Origin: Chlamydia avium 10DC88
Lineage (GTDB): Bacteria > Chlamydiota > Chlamydiia > Chlamydiales > Chlamydiaceae
DNA length: 64,000 nucleotides
Direction of reading: 5' to 3'
NCBI RefSeq assembly: GCF_000583875.1
Contig: NZ_CP006571.1
Span: 62,001-126,000 of the forward strand
The position numbers were made by a program, and so were the translations under genes. Within the stretch, counting starts at the first letter, position 1. Each line of letters begins with the position of its first letter. The notes below the pieces were generated by a model. That model did not search any database and was not told the DNA's origin. It was given only the letters and a program-made list of their open reading frames with translations. Shown here one piece after another: positions 8,799-19,680 of the stretch.

Positions 8799-8920
8799 AA
8801 GATAACCCAATATTTAATTTTTTAATTCTCCAGTAAGTTTAAAAAGCTGGAAAATCTTTCAAAGAAAAGGATAAGAGAACAAGTGTTTTTTTTTCAATAG
8901 GTGAAGGAGTATTCTCTGAT

Positions 8921-9580
8921 CTAAGGTTTACTGCCAAGGGTCTCGGTGATAGATGAGGAGGAAGTAGAAGAACTTGTGGTTAATACTCCACACGAGATCA
9001 CGTATTTGAATGCGTCTTCGATTTTCATGTCTAGGAGAGTAATATCAGATTTTTTAAATAGTGTGAGAAACCCTGAAGTAGGATTAGGGGTTGTAGGTAT
9101 GAAGACGGTAATCATAGGGTTTTCGGGATCATCAGAACTGATATAGGGGGCGTCTCCAGCAACTAGGCCTATGCAATGCACTTGTGGATTAGGGAAGGGG
9201 ACAAGGACAACTTGTTTAAAGGAGCGAGACTGTGATCCGAAGATTGTTGTCATAACTTGTTGAGCAGCTTTATATACTGTTTTTATTATGGGAATGCGGT
9301 GGAGTATTTTATCGTAGATGGAGAGTAAGGATTTAAAGATCATTAGTCGAGCGAGGAATCCTAGAAGGACTGTTGCGAAGAATAGTCCGAAGAGCAGGAT
9401 GATTTGCAGAACTATTTTTAATAAGGCTTTGTGTTTAGAGTAAAAGCTAATACGCTCAAAAAAATCTGAAACCAGTCCTACAAAAGGTTGGGTGAGGAAA
9501 TTGATAATCATTCCGACAATAGCGAGGGTAATTGCTAAGGGTAGGAGGATGACTAGTCCTGTGATAAAATACTTTTTCAT
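8921..9580 (-). CDS. DUF502 family membrane protein
   Basis: A 219-residue protein with two N-terminal transmembrane helices, the first in MKKYFITGLVILLPLAITLA and the second around residues 55-82. A soluble domain follows containing KTVYKAAQQVMTTIFG and VLVPFPNPQVHCIGLVAG. These segments match DUF502, a widespread inner-membrane family of unknown function. The C-terminus is Ser/Thr-rich. The length fits the family. It runs leftward, and the roughly 100-bp gap to the next gene contains no other gene that I can see. No function should be assigned beyond membrane localisation. Confidence 0.82.
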   Translation of the reverse strand: MKKYFITGLVILLPLAITLAIVGMIINFLTQPFVGLVSDFFERISFYSKHKALLKIVLQIILLFGLFFATVLLGFLARLMIFKSLLSIYDKILHRIPIIKTVYKAAQQVMTTIFGSQSRSFKQVVLVPFPNPQVHCIGLVAGDAPYISSDDPENPMITVFIPTTPNPTSGFLTLFKKSDITLLDMKIEDAFKYVISCGVLTTSSSTSSSSITETLGSKP

Positions 9581-9794
9581 AAGCTGCTATTGTTTTTGAT
9601 GGTTTTATAGAGATAGCTTCTGTGGAGTGCGGTTATTTCTCCTTTTAATTAGGGGAGCAATTATACTTCTCCATAAAAAGATGATCTACTTTAGGTTAAG
9701 GATGATATCTATTTCAATAAAAGCTTAAAATCTTTTTCATTCTAACATTTTTTTAAAATTTATAAAGTTTTTTCTAAGACAAGAAAGTTTTAAT

Positions 9795-10373
9795 CTATTT
9801 TTCTAGATTTTGTAGGACAAATCTCCAAGGGAGATCTCGGTATTCTTGAGCATAATCAATTCCTATGCGGGGAGTTTGTAGGATAGTTCCTGTTATTTTT
9901 CTTTTGCTTATGTAAATTGATGGGGATGTAATCGAATGGGCATTATGGTTCAGAGTTAGGCTGAGTGCTTGGCATACTTTCCCTGGGCCATTAGTAAGAA
10001 GATGAAGGGGTTTATTTTTCCATTGTCTTCTTTGGATCATGATGTCAGTTCCTTCGTAGGGGAGAATTGCGCGAATCAGTATGGCGTGGGGGAGATTTTT
10101 TTCCCCTGTAACAATGTTAAACAGAGTATGTATTCCATAACAGCGGTAGAGGTAGGCAACACCTCCGGCACAATACATGGCTGCATTTCTCGGTGTTTTT
10201 TTGTAATTATAGGCGTGACATGCTTTGTCATCAGGGCCACGGTATGCTTCAGTTTCTGTAATGAATCCTGAAGTAGTTTCTCCTGCTATTTTAGTAACGA
10301 GAAGGTGGCCGAGGAGTTGCTTTGCTATGAATAGTACATCTTTGTTTAGGAAAAAACTTTTAGGGAGCATCAC
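9795..10373 (-). CDS. DNA-3-methyladenine glycosylase (AAG/MPG family)
   Basis: A base-excision repair glycosylase of the alkyladenine (AAG/Mpg) type that removes 3-methyladenine and related lesions. The 192-residue product shows family landmarks in order: [19 protein letters not shown], then [29 protein letters not shown], then GPGKVCQAL. The Glu in ETEAY corresponds to the catalytic water-activating residue. The first codon overlaps the rnr stop by 4 bp, indicating translational coupling with rnr. The 214-bp stretch between this gene and the DUF502 gene is AT-rich, and I see no gene in it. Confidence 0.9.
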   Translation of the reverse strand: MMLPKSFFLNKDVLFIAKQLLGHLLVTKIAGETTSGFITETEAYRGPDDKACHAYNYKKTPRNAAMYCAGGVAYLYRCYGIHTLFNIVTGEKNLPHAILIRAILPYEGTDIMIQRRQWKNKPLHLLTNGPGKVCQALSLTLNHNAHSITSPSIYISKRKITGTILQTPRIGIDYAQEYRDLPWRFVLQNLEK

Positions 10374-12396
10374 CTTGTTTTCTTTTTTTTGCGACTTTTT
10401 GTTTTATTTGTTGTGGGGACGGGTTCAGTACTTTTTGTTTTTGTGACTAACGACCAGGTAATTGTTTGTCTGAAGAGATCAACACTAGTCAGGCGTACGG
10501 AAATTTTCGCTCCTGGGCAGATCTTACTTGGGAGGTTTTCAGGAAGGGTTTTCTTTTTAATGACGTAGTTTTTGGGTAATTGTGCTGAGGGTATAAAACC
10601 TTCTTGGCAGAACTCAGGTACTGTGAATGAAATTCCTTCGGGGTTGGTTGTGATGATATATGCGGTGTAGGTAGTTTCTGGTTGTTCTTTTAAGAATTTA
10701 TTTAGAAAACGTATTTTTTTTATGGTTTCGAAAGCTGATTCTGCTTTTGCTGTGATGCGTTCCTGTGTTGAGCAGGTTTTTACAATATGTTCTAAGCGTG
10801 TTTCTTCTATAGATAGGGAGTGGAAAAGTAACCGGTGGACAACGAGGTCAATGTAACGGCGAATTGGACTGGTGAAGTGGGTGTAGAAATCAAGTTTTAA
10901 CCCGTAGTGACCTTTATTTTCTGTAGAGTAAGATGCAGTTTTCATGCTGCGTACAAATTGGGAGTGGAGAATAGCTTCTAAGGGATGTCCTGCGGAACTA
11001 GTTTGAAGAAGGTATTGATAATCCGGCTCTTGTGTTGGGGTCATTACGATATCAAATCCCATAGCTTTTGCCATTTCTTGAAAGGAGAGTAGGTTTTCGT
11101 CATTAGGGGATTCATGAATTCTGAATGGGAGAGAAACTCCTTGGTGTGAAATATGATAAGCGATTACTTCGTTAGCTTTTAACATGAACTCTTCTATGAG
11201 TTTATGAGCTAGTGTTTGTCGAGTTTCTATTAAAGCAACGGGTTCTTGGAGGTTGTCTAAGGACATAGTAAATGATGGTAATGTGAGGTGTATGCATCCG
11301 CGTTCTTCCCTTAGATCAGAAAATTTTTTACTTAATTTAGCCATTTCTTGGAGAGTTTTTGAAATCGGGTGGGTTTGTTTTTTTTGATGATCTCATTGAC
11401 TTCGTCGTATGTCATGCGATACTTACTACGAATCACACTACGAAATATCTCGTAATTTGATAGATGTCCTGATTTAGTGAATGTCATGAATACTGAAACA
11501 GCGAGTCTATCTATATTAGGCTTTAGACTACAGAGGTTGTCAGAAAGAGCTGATGGCAGCATTGGGACTACTTTCCCTGGGAAATAAATAGAGTTGCATC
11601 GTTTGCTTGCTTCTTGGTCTAGGGCTGAGTGGGGAGTAACGTAATAAGAAACATCAGCAATATGTACGCCAAGGATATAGTTATCATTATTGTCATAGGT
11701 TAGGGAGACAGCATCGTCAAAATCTTTAGCAGTTGCAGAATCGATAGTAAAGCATAGGAGGTCACGAAGATCTTTTCTTGATCTTAAGGCTTGGCTAATG
11801 TGTTTTTGAGAGAAACGAGTGGTTTCTTCAATAACAGCTTCAGGGAAGTCTTCTTCGATACCATATTCTGCTTTTATGCATGGGAAATCTGATTTTGCAT
11901 TAGAAATATTCCCAATAAACTCCAGCATTTTTAATGGGGCATTTGCTTTAGATTCAGTTTTTTTCTTCCATTCTGGAGTGCTGAGGAGTATGCGATCTCC
12001 AATTTTATATGAACGTTTGGGAAGGAGGGTAGCTTGTACGGGAGTATCAGGGCCTAAAGCATTGACGCAGACAAGAGCTGTTGTTGTATCGAGTAAAGAG
12101 GTGATAGTTCCTACCAGGGTGGTTTTCCCTCTAGATAGGACTTCGTGAATCACTCCTTTTCTTTTTTCTCCTTCTTTAGAATTTGGGAAAAGAGAAACAA
12201 TGACATGGTCTCCATCTAGTGCTCCTTTGAGATCTCTTGCGGGGATAAAAATATCAAAGGGATATTCTTCGGGATGATCTGGGGAGACGAAGCCGAAACC
12301 TTTTTTGACATGAACGAATAGGGTTCCTGAAATTAGGATTTGTTTAGGATGTTTTTTAAAGGCTTTTTTCGGTCTTTTTTTTCTTAATTTTTTCAC
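10370..12396 (-). pseudogene. rnr: Ribonuclease R, interrupted by a one-base frameshift
   Basis: RNase R is a 3'-5' exoribonuclease that degrades structured RNA. The gene reads as two frames. The first (12396 to 11332, 354 codons) carries the cold-shock-type N-terminal domains and the RNB active-site motif DSATAKDFDDAVSL. The second (11344 to 10370) carries HFTSPIRRYIDLVVHR and the C-terminal S1 domain with a basic tail. The frames meet at an A8 tract in the coding strand (11378-11385). Restoring a ninth A continues the protein as KKKQTHPISKTLQEMAKLSKKF and gives 675 residues, the normal size. The break falls inside RNB, so neither half should be active alone. It could be a true mutation, a slippage site or an assembly error. 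Confidence 0.88.
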
Positions 12397-12505
12397 TAGC
12401 TACGCTCCATAAGCTGTAGTGTAGAATTTATACATTTACTTTGTCTTTAATTAGATGTTTTTAATGCAAAGATATTTTTTTATGAATAAAGAGTTAATAA
12501 GAAAA

Positions 12506-12534
12506 TTCCCTATTTCTCATTGAGAAATAGGGAA
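12506..12534 (-). terminator. Rho-independent terminator after dnaK
   Basis: A perfect inverted repeat has a 13-bp stem (TTCCCTATTTCTC) and a 3-nt loop. It lies 22 bp beyond the dnaK stop. On the leftward strand the stem is followed by a T-rich run. This is the expected end of the hrcA-grpE-dnaK transcript and separates it from rnr. Confidence 0.85.
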
Positions 12535-12556
12535 CCAAGGATAGGATTTTAGGATA

Positions 12557-14533
12557 TTAATTGTTAGGTTTATCTACGATTTCTACATCGGCTTCTTCAA
12601 TGTTGTCATTGTTGTTAGAAGATGTAGAGGTTCCTCCTGCAGGAGGTCTTGTACTGAAGCTATGTTTTTTCAAGTCTTCGGTATTGATGTTTGGTCCTCC
12701 TTGAGGATTTGCCGATGCTGATTGAGCTTGCATAGCTTCTCCGATTTTTTGCATATGTCGGCTGAGTTCTTCAGAAGCTGCTTTGATTTGTTCAATAGGG
12801 GCATCTTCTTTTAGAGCTGTACGCACTTTTTCTATACGTTCTTGAATTTCCTGAGTTAAGGATTCTGGGATTTTATCTTTATAGTCTGTTATTGCTTTTT
12901 CAGCTCTGAAGATCATACTATCGGCTTCATTTTTTACATCAGAAGCTTCTCGTCGTTTTTTATCTTCATCCTTGTGGATTTCAGCATCTCGGATCATTCT
13001 TTGAATTTCATCTTCTTTTAATCCTGAACTGGCTTCAATACGGATTTTTTGTTCACGACCACTTGCTGCATCTTTTGCAGATACATGAAGAATACCATTG
13101 GCATCAATATCAAAGGTGACTTCAATTTGTGGGTGGCCTCGAGGTGCCGGAGGAATATCAGTAAGATCGAATCTTCCGATTTCTTTGTTGTCTTTTGCCA
13201 TTGGACGTTCTCCCTGTAGAACAACAATAGTTACTGCAGGTTGGTTGTCTGTCGCTGTGGAGAAAATTTGTTTTTTCTGTGTAGGTATGGTTGTGTTTCT
13301 CTCTACAAGAGGGGTCATAACTCCTCCAAGAGTTTCAATACCTAGGGATAAGGGAATAACATCTAGAAGTAGAACATCTTTGACTTCTCCACCAAGAACT
13401 CCACCTTGAATTGCTGCTCCGATAGCTACGACTTCATCGGGATTGACACTTTTGTTAGGTTCTTTTCCGAAAATTTCTTTTACAATTGCTTGAACAGCGG
13501 GCATTCTTGACATACCACCGACGAGTAAAACATCATCAATGTCACTTGCAGAAAGTTTTGCATCTTGTAAAGCTTTGATACATGGAGCTTTTGTGCGTTC
13601 GATGAGTTCAGCTGCAAGTTTTTCGAATTGTGCTCGTGTTAGTGTTAGAGCGAGATGTTTAGGCCCACTAGAGTCCATTGTAATGAAGGGCTGATTGATT
13701 TCAGTTGAGGACATACCGGAGAGCTCAATTTTTGCTTTTTCTGCGGCATCTTTAAGTCTTTGGAGTGCCATATTATCTTTACTGAGGTCAATGCCTTCTT
13801 GTTTTTGGAACTCTGAGATCATCCACTTCATGATGACATTGTCGAAATCATCTCCTCCAAGGTGAGTATCTCCGTTGGTGGATAAGACTTCGAAGACACC
13901 GTCTCCGATTTCTAAAATAGAGATATCGAAAGTTCCTCCTCCCAAATCGAACACTGCGATTTTTTTATCTCCTAATTTGTCGATTCCGTAAGCAAGAGCA
14001 GCTGCTGTGGGTTCAGGAATAATTCGTTTGACTTCTAGTCCAGCAATACGTCCTGCATCTTTTGTAGAAGCTCTTTGTGCATCATTAAAATATGCTGGTA
14101 CAGTAATTACTGCTTCAGAAACAGTTTCTCCTAAGTAGGCTTCAGCAGTTTCTTTCATTTTAATAAGCACTTGTGCTCCAATTTCTTCTGGAGTGTAGAG
14201 GTGCCCATCGACGTCAAATACAGCGTCTCCTTGTTTTCCTGAAGTTACTTTATAAGGAACGGTTTTGATTTCAGACTCTACTTCTGAGTATTTTCTTCCG
14301 ATGAAACGTTTTGTGGATGCTAATGTTCTTTCAGGATTGGTTATCGCCTGGCGTTTTGCAGGGATTCCTACTAATTTTTCGTTTCCTTTGAAGGCGACGA
14401 TAGAAGGCGTTGTTCTTGTTCCTTCTGAGGATGTAATGACCTTGGCTTGTCCTCCTTCCATTACGGATACGCAGGAATTGGTTGTTCCTAGGTCAATACC
14501 AATAATTTTACTAGATTTTTTTTGTTCGCTCAT
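12557..14533 (-). CDS. dnaK: Molecular chaperone DnaK (Hsp70)
   Basis: DnaK is an ATP-dependent chaperone that works with GrpE and DnaJ. The 658-residue product has the N-terminal nucleotide-binding motif [15 protein letters not shown] (residues 11-25) and the phosphate loop [14 protein letters not shown]. The substrate-binding domain ends in the conserved acidic [13 protein letters not shown]. Its length is typical. It is the third gene of the hrcA-grpE-dnaK operon, 36 bp after grpE, and is followed by a strong terminator. Expression is expected to be controlled through the CIRCE operator upstream of hrcA. Confidence 0.98.
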   Translation of the reverse strand: MSEQKKSSKIIGIDLGTTNSCVSVMEGGQAKVITSSEGTRTTPSIVAFKGNEKLVGIPAKRQAITNPERTLASTKRFIGRKYSEVESEIKTVPYKVTSGKQGDAVFDVDGHLYTPEEIGAQVLIKMKETAEAYLGETVSEAVITVPAYFNDAQRASTKDAGRIAGLEVKRIIPEPTAAALAYGIDKLGDKKIAVFDLGGGTFDISILEIGDGVFEVLSTNGDTHLGGDDFDNVIMKWMISEFQKQEGIDLSKDNMALQRLKDAAEKAKIELSGMSSTEINQPFITMDSSGPKHLALTLTRAQFEKLAAELIERTKAPCIKALQDAKLSASDIDDVLLVGGMSRMPAVQAIVKEIFGKEPNKSVNPDEVVAIGAAIQGGVLGGEVKDVLLLDVIPLSLGIETLGGVMTPLVERNTTIPTQKKQIFSTATDNQPAVTIVVLQGERPMAKDNKEIGRFDLTDIPPAPRGHPQIEVTFDIDANGILHVSAKDAASGREQKIRIEASSGLKEDEIQRMIRDAEIHKDEDKKRREASDVKNEADSMIFRAEKAITDYKDKIPESLTQEIQERIEKVRTALKEDAPIEQIKAASEELSRHMQKIGEAMQAQSASANPQGGPNINTEDLKKHSFSTRPPAGGTSTSSNNNDNIEEADVEIVDKPNN

Positions 14534-14569
14534 GATGAATACCTATACTTAATTCTTTAGGGTTAAATT

Positions 14570-15136
14570 TTATTTTTCTATTTCCTCTGTGTTTTTAATA
14601 GAGGGGGCTTTGGCTACCTTAACTTTGGCCACTCGAATGGGTCGATCTTCAATTTTATAACCTTTTGCAAATTCTTCTATGATAGTTCCTTCAGGAATTT
14701 CAGTGGTTTCTTCTGTTTCTACTGCTTCATGTAGGAACGGATTGAATTTTTGGCCTAGGGAAGAATATTCAACAATTCCCTTGTCTTCAAAGACTTGTTT
14801 GAATTGTTGCAAAATCATGTTGAATCCTAGTGCCCAATTTTTAACTTCATCAGACATTTGTGAGGTAAATTCTAATGCCTTGCCCATGTTTTCCATAGGG
14901 ACCAGAAAATCTAAAAGAGCATTTTCTACGGCATATTGCATCATTTCTTGACGCTCTTTTTGCATGCGTTTACGTGCATTTTCTGATTCAGCAAGGACCA
15001 TTAAGTATTTATCATTTTTTTCTTTTAATTCCATTTTCAATGCTGCGATTTCTTGCTGCAGATCTTGGATTTCATTGTCAGATGTTGTAGAAGCGGATGG
15101 ATTGTGCTCCTCATTGTTGCTTGAGGTGTCTGTCAT
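14570..15136 (-). CDS. grpE: Nucleotide exchange factor GrpE
   Basis: GrpE releases ADP from DnaK. The 188-residue product has a Ser/Thr/Asn-rich N-terminus and a long coiled-coil helix (about residues 22-75, [20 protein letters not shown] at its start). The C-terminal beta domain carries FNPFLHEAV and [19 protein letters not shown], matching the GrpE signature. It overlaps the hrcA 3' end by 4 bp, so translation is coupled. It lies between hrcA and dnaK in the heat-shock operon. Confidence 0.96.
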   Translation of the reverse strand: MTDTSSNNEEHNPSASTTSDNEIQDLQQEIAALKMELKEKNDKYLMVLAESENARKRMQKERQEMMQYAVENALLDFLVPMENMGKALEFTSQMSDEVKNWALGFNMILQQFKQVFEDKGIVEYSSLGQKFNPFLHEAVETEETTEIPEGTIIEEFAKGYKIEDRPIRVAKVKVAKAPSIKNTEEIEK

Positions 15137-16296
15137 GCTGTCTCCTTAGGGGGTAATAATTGGATAGAAGAATATCTTGCCAGTAATATGGGATCATTAG
15201 AGAGTTTGGGATCAGATGGACAAGGTCTTCTAAAAGATAATTTAAATTTATAAAAACTTTTCGTTAGGCTGGATTTGATCTTATCTGCAAATACTAATAG
15301 GGTGTTGTAGATTTCTTTGTAGGGAAGGTTCATGGGGCCAAGAACACCGAAGGCTCCTAGGGGAGTACGATTCATATAGTAAGGAGTGGTGATAACGGTA
15401 CATTGGGGATTCGGTGTTCCGAAGATATTTGAGAGTTCGCTTCCTATAAATGCTGTGGGTCGATCTCTATGCATACCGATATCTAGAAGTTTGCTCATAT
15501 GACGACGATTCTCAAAAAAGGATAGACCTAGAGCAAGCATATCAGGATCTTTGAAAGATTCATACTGAAGGAGTTTGGATAATCCTGTTTGATATAAATC
15601 TTCTTCACTGAAATTACAGTGGTGTGTTAGGTAGCGGATGACAATTTCGTTATATAGAATCATTCCCAAGCCTTCTTCTTTTTGAGAGATGGCTTCTGTG
15701 GGTAGTGGGAGCTTCTTAATATATTTTTGTAGGAAATCTTCGATTCGTTTTAAAGAAGTGGAGGTTATAGCTTCTGGTAGCCATAGGGTGTCGGTGAATA
15801 CTTGTCCAAATTCTGTAGAGAGAATGACGACGACGCGTTGTTCATCGACTTGGGTGAGTTGGACGTTGGTTACTGCATCGTTTTCGAATCTTGGTGAGGA
15901 AAAACAAATGGGTAACTGGAGAGCTTCGCCTAATAGTTCGGAAGCTTTTTGGAGATCTTTGACAATATTACGACTTTCTTCGGGTAATTGGTTGAGTAGG
16001 TGAGTAATAGATTCAGGTAGTTCTTCTGGACAACAATTTGCACAGTGATCTACGTAGTAACGAAATGCTAAATCTGTGGGGATGCGTCCTCCTGAAATAT
16101 GGTTTTTCTTTAAAAAGCCCTCTGCTTCTAATTTTGAGAAATAGTTGCGAATAGTTGCTGTACTTAAATTGGAACGCTCGTATTCTTTAAAAGTCTTTGA
16201 CCCTACTGGTTGTCCTGTTTTCAGATATAATTCTGTCGCTGTTAAAAGTATGTAAAGGATCTTAGAATCTCGTTTAGATACCTGTGGTTTAGACAT
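15133..16296 (-). CDS. hrcA: Heat-inducible transcription repressor HrcA
   Basis: HrcA represses class I heat-shock genes by binding CIRCE inverted repeats. The 387-residue product has an N-terminal winged-helix region including [20 protein letters not shown] and [17 protein letters not shown], both typical of HrcA. The C-terminal GAF-like part contains [15 protein letters not shown]. Chlamydial HrcA is known to be longer at the C-terminus than in many bacteria, and this copy has such an extension ([17 protein letters not shown]). It is the first gene of the operon. A CIRCE element and a near-consensus promoter lie just upstream, so it autoregulates. Confidence 0.97.
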   Translation of the reverse strand: MSKPQVSKRDSKILYILLTATELYLKTGQPVGSKTFKEYERSNLSTATIRNYFSKLEAEGFLKKNHISGGRIPTDLAFRYYVDHCANCCPEELPESITHLLNQLPEESRNIVKDLQKASELLGEALQLPICFSSPRFENDAVTNVQLTQVDEQRVVVILSTEFGQVFTDTLWLPEAITSTSLKRIEDFLQKYIKKLPLPTEAISQKEEGLGMILYNEIVIRYLTHHCNFSEEDLYQTGLSKLLQYESFKDPDMLALGLSFFENRRHMSKLLDIGMHRDRPTAFIGSELSNIFGTPNPQCTVITTPYYMNRTPLGAFGVLGPMNLPYKEIYNTLLVFADKIKSSLTKSFYKFKLSFRRPCPSDPKLSNDPILLARYSSIQLLPPKETA

Positions 16297-16351
16297 GGGC
16301 TTCTTCCAGATAATAAGTAATCTATACTGTACTAGTTATTCGCTGTTGATC

Positions 16352-16380
16352 ATTATAGGGAAACTACCACCAGAGGTCAA
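16352..16380 (-). promoter_or_regulatory. Sigma66-type promoter of the hrcA-grpE-dnaK operon
   Basis: On the complement strand TTGACC (16375-16380) is followed by a 17-bp spacer and a perfect TATAAT (16352-16357). This is the strongest consensus promoter I found in the window. The -10 box is about 56 bp upstream of the hrcA start. Confidence 0.85.
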
Positions 16381-16386
16381 GGTTAT

Positions 16387-16413
16387 TTAGCACTCAAACT
16401 CAAAGAATGCTAA
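16387..16413 (-). promoter_or_regulatory. CIRCE operator (HrcA binding site)
   Basis: The sequence reads TTAGCACTC, 9-bp spacer, GAATGCTAA. Consensus CIRCE is TTAGCACTC-N9-GAGTGCTAA, so one arm is perfect and the other has a single mismatch. It lies 6 bp upstream of the -35 box of the hrcA promoter, so repression would act from just upstream of or overlapping RNA polymerase contact. Confidence 0.93.
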
Positions 16414-16445
16414 CCAGTAGTTAAAAGGCAGGGCTAAGATTTTAT

Positions 16446-18164
16446 TTAGGAAGATGAATTGAGAAGATGAGCTTTGCACCAATTCAAGAAATTCCTTGGT
16501 TCTAAAGAAAATTTTTGATGGGATCGAGATTCAATTTCTAAAATTCCCGAGTTGTGAAATGTTTTTCCTAAAATGAGTTTGTAGGGAATCCCAATAAGAT
16601 CACTGTCTTTTAATTTAAAGCCAAGACGCTCATTACGATCATCTAATAGGGGAGAGTAACCGGAATGAAGCAATTGTTCATAGAGTTTTTCTGCTTCTTG
16701 TTTCGCAGGTAGGTCGCCCCCATTATAAAGAACAGAGATATCAAAAGGAGCAATGGCTCGAGGCCAAATAATTCCGCGATCATCAGCAAGTTGCTCTATG
16801 CACGCTGCTAGGGTTCTCCCTATCCCGATGCCGTAAGATCCCATCCAACAGATTTGTTTTTTCCCATACTCATCTTGAAATCCAACATCGAAACATTCAG
16901 TATATCGCGTTCCTAGATTAAAAATATGTGCAACCTCGACACCTGAGAAGATTTCATAGGGAGCATTTTGGTTTTCTGGGCAACCGTCTCCTGCTTCAGT
17001 AAGGAGAAAATCTGCGTATTGGGGTAGGGGAATATCCCGGAGCCAATTAACATTTTTGTAATGTTTATCCTTTACATTCCCAGCGCAAATAAAATTGGTC
17101 ATTTTCCGTGTGGTTTCATCGCCATAGAAGGGAATGGGGCAATGTAGAGGGCCAACAAAACCTTTTTCAGTTCCTAGATGTTGTTGGATTTCTTCATCAG
17201 AAGCAAGGAAACATTCATCAGCATCAAAAATCGCACGTACTTTCGTTAGATTAACTTGACGATCTCCGCGTATCCCTACAGCAACGAAAGATTCTTTTCC
17301 TTGATGTAAGCATTTGAATACAAGTGTTTTCATGATTTTGTATGCAGGTAAGGAGAAAAAGTCTGTGAGTTGTTCAATAGTACGTATATTAGGAGTCTCT
17401 ATCTCTTCCATGGGTAAAAGCGTTGTGTCATAGGTATATTGAGGGGGATGAGCTACGGCAGTTTCGATATTAGCTCCGTAGTTTCCACTTACACAAAGAG
17501 TATCCTCACCCAGAGAGCAAAGAACATGGAATTCTTCGGATTTTCCTTTACCAATTTTCCCCCCATCGGCTTCGACAATAATATATTTAAGTTCTAATCT
17601 ATTGAAGATATTCTGATAAGCTTGTCTGATAAGAGCGTACTGCTCTTCCATTTGCTCTGGGGAATCCGAAAAGGTGTAGCTATCTTCCATGAGGAATTCT
17701 TTAGCACGCATTAAGCCAAACCGTGGACGGATTTCATCTCGGAATTTCGTAGTTATTTGATATAAATGGATGGGCAGTTGTTTTCTTCCTGATAGCCATT
17801 GAGAGACAAATAGGGAGATGATTTCTTCATGTGTGGGAGCGAGACAAAATTCTTTATCTTCTCTATCTACAAGAGTATAGAGAAGACCTTCAGAACGGAA
17901 AGCTTCCCAGCGTCCTGTTTGTTGCCAAAACTCTGCAGGATGGAGGATGGGGAGGACAAGTTCTTGTCCTCCAATAGCGTTGAGTTCTTCGCGAACAATA
18001 TGCATCATTTTGCTCGCTACACGACAAAGTAGTGGTGTGTAAGTATAGATTCCTTTGGCAATTTTGAAAATATATCCCGCTTTTTCTAGAAGCTCATAAG
18101 AAAGAACTGTGGCTTCCTTATTTGTATTTTTTGAAGTCTTATAGAAAAGCTGGGAGGTTCTCAT
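16446..18164 (-). CDS. proS: Prolyl-tRNA synthetase
   Basis: ProRS charges tRNA-Pro. The 572-residue product is a class II synthetase of the bacterial type. Motif 1 lies in [20 protein letters not shown], motif 2 in [20 protein letters not shown] and motif 3 in [17 protein letters not shown]. Between motifs 2 and 3 sits the INS (YbaK-like editing) insertion, and the anticodon-binding domain is at the C-terminus. It runs leftward toward hrcA, and a gap of about 150 bp holds CIRCE and the heat-shock promoter. The 257 bp upstream of the gene contain nothing I can identify beyond AT-rich sequence. Confidence 0.97.
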   Translation of the reverse strand: MRTSQLFYKTSKNTNKEATVLSYELLEKAGYIFKIAKGIYTYTPLLCRVASKMMHIVREELNAIGGQELVLPILHPAEFWQQTGRWEAFRSEGLLYTLVDREDKEFCLAPTHEEIISLFVSQWLSGRKQLPIHLYQITTKFRDEIRPRFGLMRAKEFLMEDSYTFSDSPEQMEEQYALIRQAYQNIFNRLELKYIIVEADGGKIGKGKSEEFHVLCSLGEDTLCVSGNYGANIETAVAHPPQYTYDTTLLPMEEIETPNIRTIEQLTDFFSLPAYKIMKTLVFKCLHQGKESFVAVGIRGDRQVNLTKVRAIFDADECFLASDEEIQQHLGTEKGFVGPLHCPIPFYGDETTRKMTNFICAGNVKDKHYKNVNWLRDIPLPQYADFLLTEAGDGCPENQNAPYEIFSGVEVAHIFNLGTRYTECFDVGFQDEYGKKQICWMGSYGIGIGRTLAACIEQLADDRGIIWPRAIAPFDISVLYNGGDLPAKQEAEKLYEQLLHSGYSPLLDDRNERLGFKLKDSDLIGIPYKLILGKTFHNSGILEIESRSHQKFSLEPRNFLNWCKAHLLNSSS

Positions 18165-18421
18165 AGAGTGGCCATTTTATCAATCTTCGTAGTTTTGCTG
18201 AGGTCGTTACTAGGATTTTCTTTAACATTATGTAAAGAAAAATCATTGATTTCTTCTCAGGGGATCTATCCTAACATAGCGGGTTTTCTTGATCAATCTG
18301 CCTTTGTTTCTAAATAAATACTCTTATTATTAACGTAGTTTGATTTTAATAGAAATGATAGTTGTAAATTAGTTATAAATATAATTATTAAGTCGAAAAA
18401 ATAATTATTTTTATTAAGCTT

Positions 18422-19591
18422 ATGTCAACAATAGGAAATACTGGAACTAGTTCCCCTAATCCTGAAGATCCCAATTTAGCTCATTCTGAGCATTTTGATG
18501 ATGAGTCTAAAGAACAGGTTGGATCTACCGAATCTGGTCTAAGTGTTACAGTTGCTGTCTCTAGGAGTTTAGTGAATCCAGCTCCTCAAGAAATGCAAGC
18601 AGTTCTTGTTGAAGATACAGCCAGAAATGTGATGCAGCATGGGGGGGCTGTATCGGGTTTAGCCCCAAACGCTAATTCTGCAACAGAAGCTGCATCTATG
18701 TTAGCAAATGTAGAGCAAGAGTCAGAATCAGTAGAGAGTTTTCTATTTATAAATCAAGAATATCAAGAGTTATTATCGACCATATTAGGATTAGAGAATC
18801 GCTTTGATGAGCTATGTCTGCATATAGAAAAGTACCGAGATAAGCAACATACTTCTCAAACTAGAAGATCAACAAGAAGAGGAGAAGATTCCTCCTTAGT
18901 AGCACAATATCAAGATGTACAGAGAAGAGCAGGGGATTTGCAAGTTGAGTCAGCTTATCTTGTTTCTCTTTTAAGTGATTTACATAAAAAATTTATGGGA
19001 TCTTCCTATGACGAGGTATGTGAGCGTTTAGGAGAGGGAGGAGAGGCTATTTTATCAGCTATTTCCTCATTAGGGTTAGAATACGACAAAGATAATAACG
19101 ATTGGAAAATTTCTTCTACAGGATATGTTCCTAGATGTCATGAGTCAATTCGTAGTTTATGTACAAGCATTGAGAAATACGAACCTTCTAGTTCTCAAGC
19201 AAGTTCAGAAACTCGATCTCCATTGCGGGAAATTTTTCAGCAATTTGTGGAATTGTGGAATTCCTTGTTAGAAATGTTTGCTAGGCTAAAACAGCGTTTT
19301 ATCTTTTTCATTTTGTGGTTGATGAGGGTAGTGTATAATCGCTTGGGAAACAGTCAAAGTGTTCCTACTGAGAATCCCTATGCAGCAGCTGCTTTTACTG
19401 AGAATAGAGGATTTCAGTCGTCTTCTTCATTAAGGTCTACAATTTCTGGTAGAAGTGATGTGGGAGATGAGGAACAAATTCGTCGTGCAGATTCTTCTTC
19501 CACGAGTACGCAGTCACGGAATGAAGAACATACAAAAAATCGTTCGAATAAAGAAGATAAGGACGAGAAGAGTGGAGAAGAAAATAACTAG
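18422..19591 (+). CDS. Chlamydial hypothetical protein, candidate secreted effector
   Basis: I do not recognise a family for this 389-residue protein. The first 100 residues are Ser/Thr/Asn/Glu-rich and probably disordered. A helical middle follows (about 105-270), then a single hydrophobic stretch within RFIFFILWLMRVVYNRLG near residue 300. The last 80 residues are Ser/Glu/Arg/Lys-rich and low in complexity. A disordered polar N-terminus without a Sec signal is common in type III substrates, so secretion is possible but unproven. The upstream DNA is very AT-rich and lacks a Shine-Dalgarno. It is oriented away from proS and precedes a lipoprotein gene. Confidence 0.65.
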   Translation: MSTIGNTGTSSPNPEDPNLAHSEHFDDESKEQVGSTESGLSVTVAVSRSLVNPAPQEMQAVLVEDTARNVMQHGGAVSGLAPNANSATEAASMLANVEQESESVESFLFINQEYQELLSTILGLENRFDELCLHIEKYRDKQHTSQTRRSTRRGEDSSLVAQYQDVQRRAGDLQVESAYLVSLLSDLHKKFMGSSYDEVCERLGEGGEAILSAISSLGLEYDKDNNDWKISSTGYVPRCHESIRSLCTSIEKYEPSSSQASSETRSPLREIFQQFVELWNSLLEMFARLKQRFIFFILWLMRVVYNRLGNSQSVPTENPYAAAAFTENRGFQSSSSLRSTISGRSDVGDEEQIRRADSSSTSTQSRNEEHTKNRSNKEDKDEKSGEENN

Positions 19592-19680
19592 TCTTGATTA
19601 GTATTTGAGTATTGTTTTTTTTTAAATTCTTCAATATGTTTAGCTCTAGTGTTACGGAGTCTTTCGAGGAATCTTTAGAT

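Noticed and set aside
9581..9794. Possible small gene between the DUF502 gene and mpg
   Set aside because: The stretch is AT-rich with stops in all frames, and I see no ribosome site with a following frame.
13098..13409. 103-residue frame opposite dnaK
   Set aside because: It is a shadow of the highly conserved dnaK coding sequence, caused by codon bias.
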